DNA of 64,000 bases from Noviherbaspirillum sp. UKPF54 (GCF_007874125.1 NZ_CP040128.1:4650001-4714000), one strand, 5' to 3'. Positions 26,321-35,411 are shown, counted from the first letter of the stretch. Program-made: numbers and translations. Notes: generated by a model from the sequence alone, not told the origin.

Positions 26321-29068
26321 ATGAATAAAACCCTGTTGTTAGTTGACGGCTCCAGCTACCTCTATCGTGCGTTCCATGCGATGCCGGACCTGCGCAACGC
26401 GGAAGGCGCGCCGACCGGCGCCATCTACGGCATGATCAACATGTTGCGGCGCTTACGCAACGACTATCCGGCAGCATACATTGCCTGTGTATTCGATGCA
26501 AAAGGAAAGACCTTCCGCGACGACTTGTATTCGGAATACAAGGCGCATCGCCCGTCGATGCCGGAAGACCTGGCACGGCAGATCGAGCCGATCCACGAAG
26601 CGGTGCGCGCGCTCGGCTGGCCGATCCTGATGGTGGAGGGCATCGAGGCCGACGACGTGATCGGCACGCTCTCGGTGCAGGCCGTCGAGCACGGCATGCA
26701 GGCGGTGGTGTCGACCGGCGACAAGGATCTCGCGCAGCTGGTGAACGACCATGTCACGCTGATCAACACCATGACCAATGAAAAGCTGGACCGGGAAGGC
26801 GTCATTGCCAAGTTCGGCGTCCCGCCGGAACGCATCGTCGATTACCTGACGCTGGTGGGCGACGCGGTCGACAACGTGCCAGGCGTCGACAAGGTCGGCC
26901 CGAAAACGGCGGTCAAATGGATCAACCAGTACGGCTCGCTGGACGGCATCATCGAGCACGCCAAGGATGTCGGCGGCGCGGTCGGCGAAAACCTGCGCCG
27001 CGCGCTCGACTGGCTTCCCACTGCGCGCACGCTTATCACGGTCAAGACCGACTGCGACCTGGCGGCGCACATGACGACGGTCCCGGAATCGCTGGTGGCA
27101 AAACCGGTGGACAACGACGCACTGATCGACTTCTTCCGGCGCTACGGCTTCAAGACCTGGCTGCGCGAGCTGACCGGAGAAGCTGCCGGCGCGCGTCCTG
27201 CCGCCGCCGCGCAGGCGCAGAACGGAACGGCGCAGGGCGCCCTGTTTGACGCCGCACCGGCGACCACCGAATACGAAACCGTGCTGACCGAAGCGCAGCT
27301 CGCGCGCTGGATCGAGACGATCGACGCCGCGCCGCTGACCTCGGTCGATACCGAAACCACGTCGCTGGATGCCATGCGTGCGCAGCTGGTCGGCATTTCG
27401 CTGTGCTGCAAGCCCGGCGTGGCTGCCTACATCCCGGTGGCGCATCGCTACCAGGACGCGCCGACGCAGTTATCGCGTGAACTCGTGCTGGAAAAGCTGA
27501 AGCCCTGGCTGGAAGACGCGGGCAAGCCCAAGGTCGGCCAGCACCTCAAATACGACAGCCACATCTTTGAAAACCATGGCGTAACGCTGCGCGGCATCGT
27601 GCACGACACGCTGCTCGAATCTTACGTGTTCGAGTCGCACAAGAGCCATGACATGGACAGCCTCGCGCTGCGCCACCTGAACCGCAAGACCATCACCTTC
27701 GAGGAAGTGTGCGGCAAGGGCGCGTCGCAGATCTGCTTCGATGAAGTGGCAGTCGAACGCGCCACCGAGTACGCGGCGGAAGACGCGGACGTGACGCTGC
27801 AGCTGCATCAGGCGATGTGGCCGCAGGTGGCCGAGAACGAGGGGCTGAAGTTCATCTACGAAAAGATCGAGCTGCCGACCTCGGTCGTGCTGCAGAAGAT
27901 CGAGCGCAACGGCGTGCTGGTCGACGCGCAGCTGCTGGCCGCGCAGTCGCACGAGCTGGGCATGCGCATGCTGGAGATGGAGCGCCAGGCCTACGAGTTG
28001 GCGGGGCAGCCATTCAACCTGAATTCGCCGAAACAGATCGGCGAAATCTTCTTCGACAAGCTGCAGCTGCCGGTGGTGAAAAAGACTCCGTCGGGCTCGC
28101 CCTCGACCGACGAGGAAGTGCTGCAGAAGCTGGCCGAAAACTATCCGCTGCCGAAGATCCTGCTCGACTACCGCGGCCTGTCGAAGCTGAAGTCCACTTA
28201 TACCGACAAGCTGCCCAGGATGGTCAACCCGGACACCGGTCGCGTGCATACCAATTACGCGCAGGCGGTGGCGGTGACCGGACGCCTCGCGTCGAACGAC
28301 CCGAACCTGCAGAATATCCCGGTGCGCACCACCGAGGGGCGGCGCATCCGCGAAGCCTTCATCGCGCCGGCGGGCAGCGTGATCGTGTCGGCCGACTACT
28401 CGCAGATCGAGCTGCGCATCATGGCGCACATCTCCGGCGACGAGAACCTGTTGCGCGCGTTCGCCGAAGGCGAGGACATCCATCGCGCCACCGCGGCGGA
28501 AATCTTCGGCGTGGAGCGCGCGGACGTGACGAACGAACAACGCCGCTATGCGAAGGTGATCAACTTCGGCCTGATTTACGGCATGAGCGCGTTCGGCCTG
28601 GCCAGCAACCTCGGCATCGAACGCGCCGCCGCACAGCTGTATATCGACAAATACTTCCAGCGCTATCCGGCGGTGGCGCAGTACATGGCCGACACCCGCA
28701 CCCAGGCCAAGGCGCACGGCTATGTGGAAACCGTGTTCGGCCGCCGCCTGTGGCTGCCGGAGATTAATTCGCCGAACGGCCCGCGCCGCCAGGCGGCCGA
28801 GCGCGCCGCGATCAACGCGCCGATGCAGGGCACCGCCGCCGACCTGATCAAGCTGTCGATGATAGCGGTGCAGGACTGGCTGGAAGGCGAGCGGATGCAG
28901 TCGAAGATGGTGATGCAGGTGCACGACGAACTGGTGCTGGAAGTGCCGGAAAACGAATTGCCGCATATTCAACACACGCTGCCGGAACTGATGAGCAGCG
29001 TAGCGACGCTGAAAGTGCCTCTGATCGCGGAGGTCGGCGTGGGCAAGAACTGGGACCAAGCACATTGA
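26321..29068 (+). CDS. polA: DNA polymerase I
   Basis: A full-length 915-residue enzyme of gap filling and Okazaki-fragment maturation. The N-terminal 300 residues are the 5'-nuclease (LLVDGSSYLYRAFHAMP, GIEADDVIGTL, VGDAVDNVPGVDKVGPKTA). The central 3'-5' exonuclease is intact, with Asp343/Glu345 (SVDTETTS) and a late YAAEDADVT motif. The C-terminal polymerase has motif A SADYSQIELRIMAH, motif B RRYAKVINFGLIYG and motif C QVHDELVLEVP. ATG 26321 gives the family N-terminus MNKTLLLVDGSS; no clear ribosome-binding site precedes it. Confidence 0.98.
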   Translation: MNKTLLLVDGSSYLYRAFHAMPDLRNAEGAPTGAIYGMINMLRRLRNDYPAAYIACVFDAKGKTFRDDLYSEYKAHRPSMPEDLARQIEPIHEAVRALGWPILMVEGIEADDVIGTLSVQAVEHGMQAVVSTGDKDLAQLVNDHVTLINTMTNEKLDREGVIAKFGVPPERIVDYLTLVGDAVDNVPGVDKVGPKTAVKWINQYGSLDGIIEHAKDVGGAVGENLRRALDWLPTARTLITVKTDCDLAAHMTTVPESLVAKPVDNDALIDFFRRYGFKTWLRELTGEAAGARPAAAAQAQNGTAQGALFDAAPATTEYETVLTEAQLARWIETIDAAPLTSVDTETTSLDAMRAQLVGISLCCKPGVAAYIPVAHRYQDAPTQLSRELVLEKLKPWLEDAGKPKVGQHLKYDSHIFENHGVTLRGIVHDTLLESYVFESHKSHDMDSLALRHLNRKTITFEEVCGKGASQICFDEVAVERATEYAAEDADVTLQLHQAMWPQVAENEGLKFIYEKIELPTSVVLQKIERNGVLVDAQLLAAQSHELGMRMLEMERQAYELAGQPFNLNSPKQIGEIFFDKLQLPVVKKTPSGSPSTDEEVLQKLAENYPLPKILLDYRGLSKLKSTYTDKLPRMVNPDTGRVHTNYAQAVAVTGRLASNDPNLQNIPVRTTEGRRIREAFIAPAGSVIVSADYSQIELRIMAHISGDENLLRAFAEGEDIHRATAAEIFGVERADVTNEQRRYAKVINFGLIYGMSAFGLASNLGIERAAAQLYIDKYFQRYPAVAQYMADTRTQAKAHGYVETVFGRRLWLPEINSPNGPRRQAAERAAINAPMQGTAADLIKLSMIAVQDWLEGERMQSKMVMQVHDELVLEVPENELPHIQHTLPELMSSVATLKVPLIAEVGVGKNWDQAH

Positions 29069-29092
29069 TCGATCATTTTTCGGAGGAGCGAA

Positions 29093-29977
29093 ATGCAGAA
29101 CTTGAAAGAAGATGTCGACTGCCTGGTTGCCAAGACGCCGTTGTCGGACGGCGTCGACCGGCGTGATTTCCTGAAGACGGCGCTGGGCACCGGCTTTGCG
29201 GCGGCTGTCTTGCCGGTCGCGGCGCAAAGCGTGATCAAGACCGACACCGCCGGACTGACGGCGGGCACGGTCAGCGTGACCGTGAATGGCCAGGCGGTGC
29301 CGGTGTACCGCGCCCAGCCGGAAGGCAAGAGCAACCTGCCGGTGATCCTGGTCGTCTCCGAAATCTTCGGCGTGCATGAGCACATCGCCGACGTCGCGCG
29401 CCGCTTCGCCAAGCAAGGGTATCTCGCGCTTGCGCCCGACCTGTTCATGCGGCAGGGGGATCCGGCTTCCTACGGCAGCATCCCGGAACTGATGAAGGAA
29501 GTTGTTTCGAAGGTGCCCGATGCCCAAGTAATGGCCGACCTCGATGCCTGCCTGGCATGGGCGAAAGACAATGGCGGCAATGTCGACAAGCTGGGCATCA
29601 CGGGTTTTTGCTGGGGCGGGCGCATCGTCTGGCTGTACTGCGCCCACAATCCGGGCGTGAAGGCGGGCGTGGCCTGGTATGGCCGGCTGGTCGGGGAAAA
29701 ATCGGCGCTGGCGCCGGCGCAGCCGGTCGATATCGCCGCCGGCCTGAAAGTGCCGGTGCTCGGCTTGTACGGCGGCAAGGATACCGGGATTCCGCTCGAC
29801 ACTGTCGAGAAGATGAAAGTCGAGCTGGCCAGGGGCGGCAACAAATCGGAATTCATGGTGTTCCCGAATTCCGGTCATGCTTTCAATGCCGATTACCGGC
29901 CGAGCTATGTGGAGGCGGATGCGAAGACCGCATGGCAGCGCTGCCTGGCATGGTTCAAGGAGCACGGCGTGGCATAG
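29093..29977 (+). CDS. Dienelactone hydrolase family protein with Tat signal
   Basis: The 294-residue alpha/beta hydrolase has an N-terminal twin-arginine signal (DRRDFLKTALGTGFAAA), so it is probably exported folded. The DLH triad is visible: nucleophile Cys173 in GFCWGGR, an acidic residue in YGGKDTGIP, and His in FPNSGHAFN. ILVVSEIFGVHEHI near residue 85 is the family oxyanion segment. Dienelactone hydrolases open lactones in chlorocatechol degradation, but many paralogues are general carboxymethylenebutenolidases or esterases, and no catechol genes lie nearby. It follows polA after 24 bases with a GGAGGAG-like ribosome-binding site. Confidence 0.88.
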   Translation: MQNLKEDVDCLVAKTPLSDGVDRRDFLKTALGTGFAAAVLPVAAQSVIKTDTAGLTAGTVSVTVNGQAVPVYRAQPEGKSNLPVILVVSEIFGVHEHIADVARRFAKQGYLALAPDLFMRQGDPASYGSIPELMKEVVSKVPDAQVMADLDACLAWAKDNGGNVDKLGITGFCWGGRIVWLYCAHNPGVKAGVAWYGRLVGEKSALAPAQPVDIAAGLKVPVLGLYGGKDTGIPLDTVEKMKVELARGGNKSEFMVFPNSGHAFNADYRPSYVEADAKTAWQRCLAWFKEHGVA

Positions 29978-29992
29978 GGCGATCGGCAAGAT

Positions 29993-30011
29993 CGGCGCGC
30001 CAAGCGCGCCG
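29993..30011. terminator. GC-rich hairpin after the dienelactone hydrolase gene
   Basis: CGGCGCGC (29993-30000), a CAA loop and GCGCGCCG (30004-30011) form a perfect 8-bp stem 16 bases after the stop codon. It lacks a T-run. Position suggests transcript termination or 3' end protection. Confidence 0.5.
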
Positions 30012-30025
30012 GATGATCCCATTGT

Positions 30026-30071
30026 TTGCCGAAAAACCTTGTCTGTGCTTTAATTTGCAACTTTGTTGCAA
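30026..30071 (+). promoter_or_regulatory. Promoter with overlapping operator for the ZIP transporter
   Basis: TTGCCG (30026-30031) and TTTAAT (30049-30054) are 17 bases apart. Immediately after the -10 lies TTGCAAC (30055-30061), TTT, GTTGCAA (30065-30071), a perfect 7-3-7 dyad centred on the predicted start. A repressor bound here would block initiation. Metal-responsive control is a reasonable guess for a ZIP gene, but the sequence is not the known gammaproteobacterial Zur box. Confidence 0.55.
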
Positions 30072-30077
30072 TTAGAG

Positions 30078-30863
30078 GTGGCCAAAATCGACTCCACGCT
30101 GTTATCCATCCTGCTGGCCACGACCATCTCGGGCGTGATCAGCATTAGCGCGGCGGCCGCGTTTTCATTTTCGCTGCTGTCGAAGGTGGTCGATCGGATG
30201 GTGAGTCTGTCGGTCGGCATCCTGCTGTCGACTTCGCTCTTGCACGCGCTGCCGGAAGCGTTCGAGTCGCAAGCCGACACGCATGCGCTGTTTGCGACGC
30301 TGTTGGGCGGCTTGCTGGGATTCTTCCTGCTCGAAAAATTCGCCATCCTGCGCCACTCGCACCATTACGAAGGCGACGGCCATGGCCACGCCCACGGGCA
30401 CGACAAGCACGAGGCTGGCCGCGCCGGCTGGATGATCCTGGTCGGCGACGGCCTGCACAATTTCACCGACGGCATCCTGATCGCCGCGGCTTTCCTCGCC
30501 AATCCGAACCTCGGCATCATCACCGGCCTGGCGATCATCGCGCATGAAATTCCGCAGGAAATCGGCGACTTCATCGTGCTGCTCAACGCCGGTTTCACGC
30601 GCACGCGCGCTTACATGTACAACCTGATCTGCAGCCTGATGGCGGTGGTCGGCGGCGTGCTCGGCTACCTGATGCTGGAGCGCGCGTCCGGCTGGATTCC
30701 GTATGTGCTGGTGTTCGCCTCGTCCGGCTTCATCTACATCGCGGTCAGCGACCTGATGCCGCAGATGCAGCGCCGCGCGACGCTGCGCGAAACCATTCCG
30801 CAGGTGATACTGATCGCGGTGGGCGTCGGCGTGGTGCTGTTCCTGACAGGACGCGCCCACTAA
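30078..30863 (+). CDS. ZIP-family divalent metal transporter
   Basis: About 261 residues with eight predicted membrane segments. A cytoplasmic His-rich loop sits near residues 98-115 (HSHHYEGDGHGHAHGHDKH). The two metal-site helices show HNFTDG and HEIPQEIGD, the ZIP hallmark. The family imports zinc, iron or manganese into the cytoplasm. The frame is open from TTG 30063, but that codon lies inside the predicted promoter dyad, so I prefer GTG 30078; neither start has a strong ribosome-binding site. Metal specificity cannot be read from sequence. Confidence 0.88.
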   Translation: MAKIDSTLLSILLATTISGVISISAAAAFSFSLLSKVVDRMVSLSVGILLSTSLLHALPEAFESQADTHALFATLLGGLLGFFLLEKFAILRHSHHYEGDGHGHAHGHDKHEAGRAGWMILVGDGLHNFTDGILIAAAFLANPNLGIITGLAIIAHEIPQEIGDFIVLLNAGFTRTRAYMYNLICSLMAVVGGVLGYLMLERASGWIPYVLVFASSGFIYIAVSDLMPQMQRRATLRETIPQVILIAVGVGVVLFLTGRAH

Positions 30864-30881
30864 ACCAGTTCATCGCCCCCA

Positions 30882-31733
30882 CTAGCCGCCGGTGGCAACC
30901 GGGCGCGCCGGATCGGCGCACCATTCGCTCCACGAGCCCGGATACAGCGCGGCGCCGGACAATCCGGCCACTTCCATTGCCAGCAGATTGTGGCAGGCGG
31001 TCACGCCGGAGCCGCACTGCATGATGGTGGCTTGCGGCACGGTCACCAGCGCCGAGAACTCCGAACGCAGTTGTTCCGCTCCTTTGAAGCGGCCGTCTTC
31101 CTGCAGGTTGTCCTTGAAAAAGCGGTTCTTTGCACCCGGGATGTGGCCGCCCACCGGGTCGAGCGTTTCATTTTCGCCGCGAAAACGGTCCGGCGAGCGC
31201 GCGTCGATAACGGTGCGCGTCGGGTTCGACAGGTTGGCCAGCACATCGCCGGCGCTGACCGTCAGCATGCGGGAAGAATGCGGTTCGACATTGCCGCGCG
31301 GGCGCGTCGCCGGTTCGGTGGACAAGGGCAAGCCCAGCGCCTGCCACGCTGGCAATCCGCCATCCAGGACGGCCGCCGATTCATGGCCGATCCAGCGCAG
31401 CATCCACCACAGGCGCGCGGCGAACATGCCGCCGTGCGCGTCGTAGGCGACGACTTGCGAGCTGTGCGTGACGCCCCAGCGGCGCAGCGTTTCGGTGAAC
31501 GCATTGCGCTCCGGCAGGGGGTGACGGCCGCGGAATTCGCCGTGCGGCCCGGGCGACTTGTCCGACAGGTCGGTCTCGACGTCGGCGAACTGCGCTCCCG
31601 GGATATGCCCTGCCGCATAAGCGCTGCGTCCGGCGTCGGGATTGGCCAGGTCGTGCCGGCAATCGAGCACGACCCAATTCACATCCCGGATATTCTTTGC
31701 CAGATCGGCGGCGGAAATCAGGGTGGTATACAT
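30882..31733 (-). CDS. sseA: 3-mercaptopyruvate sulfurtransferase
   Basis: A 283-residue tandem-rhodanese enzyme transferring sulfur from 3-mercaptopyruvate (or thiosulfate) to thiol acceptors. The N-terminal inactive domain contains VVLDCRHDL and AAGHIPGAQF. The C-terminal domain holds the active-site loop QCGSGVTAC with Cys240; the CGSGVTA loop is the mercaptopyruvate type, as opposed to CRKGVTA of rhodanese. It ends 18 bases from the ZIP gene, convergently. It starts 11 bases after the EamA transporter gene and is probably cotranscribed with it. Confidence 0.92.
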   Translation of the reverse strand: MYTTLISAADLAKNIRDVNWVVLDCRHDLANPDAGRSAYAAGHIPGAQFADVETDLSDKSPGPHGEFRGRHPLPERNAFTETLRRWGVTHSSQVVAYDAHGGMFAARLWWMLRWIGHESAAVLDGGLPAWQALGLPLSTEPATRPRGNVEPHSSRMLTVSAGDVLANLSNPTRTVIDARSPDRFRGENETLDPVGGHIPGAKNRFFKDNLQEDGRFKGAEQLRSEFSALVTVPQATIMQCGSGVTACHNLLAMEVAGLSGAALYPGSWSEWCADPARPVATGG

Positions 31734-31744
31734 CGGGTCTCCTC

Positions 31745-32665
31745 CTACACTTCGGTGGCTATTGGGTCATTCGCTTCGGCCGTCGACGGATGGCCGGCCG
31801 GTGCGTTGATCTTTCTCGTATTGTAATAGGTCGCGGCCAGGCCGCTGATCAAAATGACAACGACGCCCAGCCAGCCGAGCCAGCCGAGATTGTCGTCCCA
31901 TAGCAGGACGCCCCAGACGCTCGAAAACACGATGCCGGTGTATTGCAGGTTCGCCGTCACCAGCGTCTTGCCGAGACGGTAGGCGCGCGTCATCGCTATC
32001 TGCGCGACGGTCGCGCTGACGCCGATCGATACCAGCAGGAGCAGGCCCTTGCCGCTGTGCGGGTGCCAGGTCTGGTGGCCGGCGAGCGTCCCGGCCACTC
32101 CCGCGGCCAGGCCGGTCAGCGAAAAGTAAAACACCACGCGGGATTCAGGCTCGCCCATCTGGCCGAGTTTGCGCACCTGCAGATAGGCGAGCGCGGACAG
32201 CACGCCCGATATCAGTCCGACCAGCGCGGCGAACCATTGCTCGGCATGGAATGCGGGGCGCAGCAGCAGCGTCACTCCGATAAAGCTGCAGGCGATCGCT
32301 CCGGCCAGCCCCCATTCGAACCGGTTCTGCCCGTGCCACCAGCCGGCCGTAAACAGGATGGCGGCTATCCAGATCGGTGACATGTAATTGAGCGTCATGC
32401 CGGTCGCCAGCGGCAGCTTGCCGATCGCGTAGAACCAGAGCCAGAGCGCGACGACACCGATCATGCCGCGCCATAGGTGATGCCAGGGCAGGCGGGTCTT
32501 GAAACTGCCGCCGTTCAGCCTGATGAGCGTGAACATGAAGAGCACGCCGACGGCGCCGCGGTACATCACGATTTCTGCCGTGGAGTACAGGCTGGAAGCC
32601 ATTTTCACGCACACCCCCATGATGGAGAAGGCGAAGCTTGCGAATAGCATCCAGAGCGATTGCAT
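31745..32665 (-). CDS. EamA/DMT-family transporter
   Basis: From ATG 32665 (MQSLWMLFASFAFS) the product is 306 residues with about ten hydrophobic helices in two EamA repeats. Helices end in short loops such as YSTAEIVMYRGAVG, and LATGMTLNYMSPIW is typical of the first repeat. The second repeat ends in YTGIVFSSVWGVLLWDDN. The C-terminus is hydrophilic. Substrate is unknown; family members export amino acids, nucleosides or metabolites. The frame is open to 32761 upstream, but those residues are Pro/Arg-rich and not membrane-like. Confidence 0.88.
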   Translation of the reverse strand: MQSLWMLFASFAFSIMGVCVKMASSLYSTAEIVMYRGAVGVLFMFTLIRLNGGSFKTRLPWHHLWRGMIGVVALWLWFYAIGKLPLATGMTLNYMSPIWIAAILFTAGWWHGQNRFEWGLAGAIACSFIGVTLLLRPAFHAEQWFAALVGLISGVLSALAYLQVRKLGQMGEPESRVVFYFSLTGLAAGVAGTLAGHQTWHPHSGKGLLLLVSIGVSATVAQIAMTRAYRLGKTLVTANLQYTGIVFSSVWGVLLWDDNLGWLGWLGVVVILISGLAATYYNTRKINAPAGHPSTAEANDPIATEV

Positions 32666-32733
32666 CGGAGTCGGGCGCCTTGCGGACGTAGTGAAAAGGG
32701 AGGGCGGGCCGCAGGGCCGCGGCGGCGCCTTGG

Positions 32734-33834
32734 TTACAGCGCGATGCGGTTGCGATACCACTCGTGGAAGTGCTGCATGCCGTCTTCCATCGGCGACTGG
32801 TAGGGGCCGACTTCATTGACGCCGCGCTCGAGCAGGATGCGGCGGCCCTCGTCCATGCGCACGCCGATCTCGTCGTCCTCGATGCAGGTTTCCATGTAGG
32901 CATCGCGCTCGGCTTCGACGAACTCGCGCTCGAACAGCACGATTTCTTCCGGATAGTAGAACTCCACCACGTTGGTGGTCTTGTTCGTGCCGTTCGGCCA
33001 CACGGTCGATACCACCAGCACGTGCGGATACCATTCGACCATGATGTTCGGATAGAGCGTCAGCCAGATCGCGCCGTGCTTGGGAACCACGCCGTTGCGG
33101 AACTTCATCACCTGTTCCTGCCAGCGCTTGTATTTTGGCGAGCCGAATTTCGACAGTGCATGGTTGATGCCGACGGTCTGCACGCTGTAGTTCTCGCCGA
33201 ACTCCCAGCGCAGGTCGCCGCAGGTGACGAAGTTGCCCAGTCCCGGATGGAACGGCTCGACATGGTAGTCTTCCAGGTAGACCTCGATGAAGGTCTTCCA
33301 GTTGTAGTCGCAGTTGTGGACCTCGACATGGTCCAGCAGGTAGCCGGAAAAGTCGAGATCTTCGGCGACGCCGAGCCCGGCCATCGTCCTGGCCACATCA
33401 AAGCCGTTCTGCTCGAACAGCAGGCCGTTCCAGCTTTGCAGCGGCGTCTTGGACAGGTTCATGCACGGCGTTTCATTGAAGTGCGGTGCGCCGATCAGTT
33501 CGCCTTTCAGGTCATAGGTCCAGCGATGCAGCGGGCAGACGATATTGTCGGCGTTGCCGCGGCCGTCGAACATCTTGGCCTGCCGATGGCGGCATACGTT
33601 CGAGAGCAGTTCAATACCCTGCGGGTTGCGCACAAGCATGCGGCCCTCGTTTTCCCATGCCAATGTGGCATAGTCGCCGCGATTGGGCACCATCAGCTCA
33701 TGGCCGACGTAGCGCGGACCCTGATGAAAAAGTTGCTTGATTTCTTGCTGCAACAGCGCGTCGTCGAAGTAGACGTTGACCGGAAGTTGCGCGTCGGATC
33801 GCGCGAGCTTGGCAAAAGAAGCCAGATCGGACAT
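32734..33834 (-). CDS. Rieske non-heme iron oxygenase, alpha subunit
   Basis: From ATG 33834 (MSDLASFAKLAR) the product is 366 residues. The Rieske 2Fe-2S ligands are Cys81-x-His83 (CRHRQ) and Cys100-x2-His103 (CPLHRW). In the catalytic domain EVYLEDYHVEPFHPGLG supplies the two His of the mononuclear iron site and the bridging Asp. The family covers aromatic-ring dioxygenases, demethylases and choline/carnitine-type monooxygenases; C-terminal details do not let me choose. No beta subunit, ferredoxin or reductase gene is adjacent, so it must borrow electrons from elsewhere. Confidence 0.9.
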   Translation of the reverse strand: MSDLASFAKLARSDAQLPVNVYFDDALLQQEIKQLFHQGPRYVGHELMVPNRGDYATLAWENEGRMLVRNPQGIELLSNVCRHRQAKMFDGRGNADNIVCPLHRWTYDLKGELIGAPHFNETPCMNLSKTPLQSWNGLLFEQNGFDVARTMAGLGVAEDLDFSGYLLDHVEVHNCDYNWKTFIEVYLEDYHVEPFHPGLGNFVTCGDLRWEFGENYSVQTVGINHALSKFGSPKYKRWQEQVMKFRNGVVPKHGAIWLTLYPNIMVEWYPHVLVVSTVWPNGTNKTTNVVEFYYPEEIVLFEREFVEAERDAYMETCIEDDEIGVRMDEGRRILLERGVNEVGPYQSPMEDGMQHFHEWYRNRIAL

Positions 33835-34207
33835 CCCCACCCCCAAATTAATTTGCACCAACCTAAGAGAGAAAGAATCCGCAAAAACCTGTATTCAAAT
33901 AAGATGAAACGGAAATTTTGGACAGAACAGGCGATTATACCCCAGTCCTTTGAACGCCCGCCTGATACGGCGTGAGCGGCGGCAAAAACGGAGAGCAGCC
34001 GTATCCATTTCATGCTTGTGCCGGCTTTTTACCAAAAATCGGCGCGGCGCCTTATATTTTGCCCTTAAGCTAGATAGTGGGCGCACGCTAACAAAGGCCC
34101 GCAAGTTGCAGCATGGAGATCCTGATCCCCGATTGCCGCTTGCTATGCCCCAACTCTGTAAGGTGGTTTGTTCTAAAATAACGGGCTACACTTCATTTTT
34201 GCCCACT
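33835..34207. other. 373-base divergent intergenic region
   Basis: No coding gene is supported. On the minus strand a perfect TATAAT (33939 to 33934) lies about 100 bases upstream of the Rieske start. On the plus strand TATATT (34053-34058) and TAAAAT (34174-34179) are possible -10 elements for xseB, all without good -35 partners. Base composition is clearly more AT-rich than the flanks. Confidence 0.4.
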
Positions 34208-34462
34208 ATGTCAAACAAAGTTACGCCCGCCGCGCTGCCGGCCTCGTTCGAAGAGGCGATGGTCGAGCTGGAACAGCTCGTTGCCCGGATGGAGGCGGGG
34301 GAATTGCCATTGGAGGCATCGGTGGCCGCCTACAAGCGCGGCTCCGAACTGGTCAAGTTCTGCGCCGGACAGCTCGACAAGGTGGACAGCCAGGTCAAGG
34401 TGCTGGAGGGCGAGATGCTCAAGCCGTTCGCCTCCGACGCCGCGGGCGAGGCGGACGAATGA
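34208..34462 (+). CDS. xseB: Exodeoxyribonuclease VII small subunit
   Basis: The 84-residue protein beginning at ATG 34208 has the XseB helical pattern FEEAMVELEQLVARMEAGELPLEASVAAYKRG. It continues CAGQLDKVDSQVKVLE and has an acidic tail. It associates with XseA (not in this window) in the single-strand exonuclease. It overlaps ispA by four bases, the conserved xseB-ispA-dxs order. The longer open frame upstream is non-coding leader. Confidence 0.93.
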   Translation: MSNKVTPAALPASFEEAMVELEQLVARMEAGELPLEASVAAYKRGSELVKFCAGQLDKVDSQVKVLEGEMLKPFASDAAGEADE

Positions 34463-35355
34463 CTGCTTCCCGAGCCTTTCACGACTGGATGAAAGACGTC
34501 CAGTCGACGATGGAGCGTGCGCTCGCGTCCTTCCTGCCCGAGGCCGGACAGGCGCCGGCGCGCCTGCATGAGGCGATGCGCTATGCGGCGCTGGACGGCG
34601 GCAAGCGCGTGCGTCCGCTGCTGGTGTTTGCGGCCGGCGAGCTGTTCGATGCGGATGGCGCCTTGCTGGCGCGTGCCGCCGCCGCCGTCGAAATGATCCA
34701 TGCGTATTCGCTGGTGCACGACGATATGCCTTGCATGGACGATGACGCGCTGCGGCGCGGCAAACCGACTGTCCATGTGAAATACGACGAAGCGACTGCG
34801 TTGCTAGTCGGCGACGCGCTGCAGGCGCAAGCCTTCCTGGTGCTGTCGCAGGCCGAGGGCGCGCCCGCCGCCCGCCTGCTGGCGATGCTGCGGCTGCTGG
34901 CGCACGCTTCCGGCTCCGTCGGCATGTGCGGCGGCCAGGCGATCGACCTGGAGAGCGTCGGCCTGACGCTGTCGCTGGCGCAGCTGGAGCAGATGCATCG
35001 CCTGAAAACCGGCGCATTGCTGCGCGCGTCGGTGCTGCTCGGAGCGATGGGCGGCAAGGACCTCGCGCCGTCTGACGAGGCTGCGCTGGATGCCTATTCG
35101 GGTGCGATCGGGCTGGCCTTCCAGGTGGTCGACGACGTGCTCGACGCGACGGCCGACTCGGCCACGCTCGGCAAGACGGCCGGCAAGGATGCCGCCGACA
35201 ACAAGCCGACCTATGTGTCGATCCTCGGCCTTGAGCAATCGAAGGCCCTGGCGGAAAAATTGCGGAATGAGGCGCACCATGCGCTCGTTCCTTTCGGAGA
35301 CAAGGCGCGGCGCTTGCGTGAACTTGCGGACTTGATCGTGCAACGGAATGCATAG
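34459..35355 (+). CDS. ispA: Farnesyl diphosphate synthase (polyprenyl synthetase)
   Basis: Condenses IPP with DMAPP/GPP to give C15 farnesyl diphosphate. The 298-residue protein has the first Asp-rich motif DDMPCMDDD at about 88-96 and a second DDVLD near residue 227. Also visible are GGKRVRPLL, KTGALL and a C-terminal KARRLRELADLIVQR. Length is normal for bacterial FPP synthases. It is translated coupled to xseB and followed 56 bases later by dxs. Confidence 0.95.
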   Translation: MTASRAFHDWMKDVQSTMERALASFLPEAGQAPARLHEAMRYAALDGGKRVRPLLVFAAGELFDADGALLARAAAAVEMIHAYSLVHDDMPCMDDDALRRGKPTVHVKYDEATALLVGDALQAQAFLVLSQAEGAPAARLLAMLRLLAHASGSVGMCGGQAIDLESVGLTLSLAQLEQMHRLKTGALLRASVLLGAMGGKDLAPSDEAALDAYSGAIGLAFQVVDDVLDATADSATLGKTAGKDAADNKPTYVSILGLEQSKALAEKLRNEAHHALVPFGDKARRLRELADLIVQRNA

Positions 35356-35411
35356 GGCAAGTGGAAAACTTGCCTGCACAATAACGGCGGCTTGGCCGAC
35401 AGACTACTGAC

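Noticed and set aside
27470-30022. 850-codon open frame antisense to polA and the dienelactone hydrolase
   Set aside because: It mirrors the codon bias of the real genes, is extremely rich in His, Arg and Gln, has no domain, and opposes two genes with intact motifs.
30063-30077. TTG start five codons upstream for the ZIP protein
   Set aside because: The codon falls at the predicted transcription start inside a perfect dyad, so GTG 30078 is the better start.
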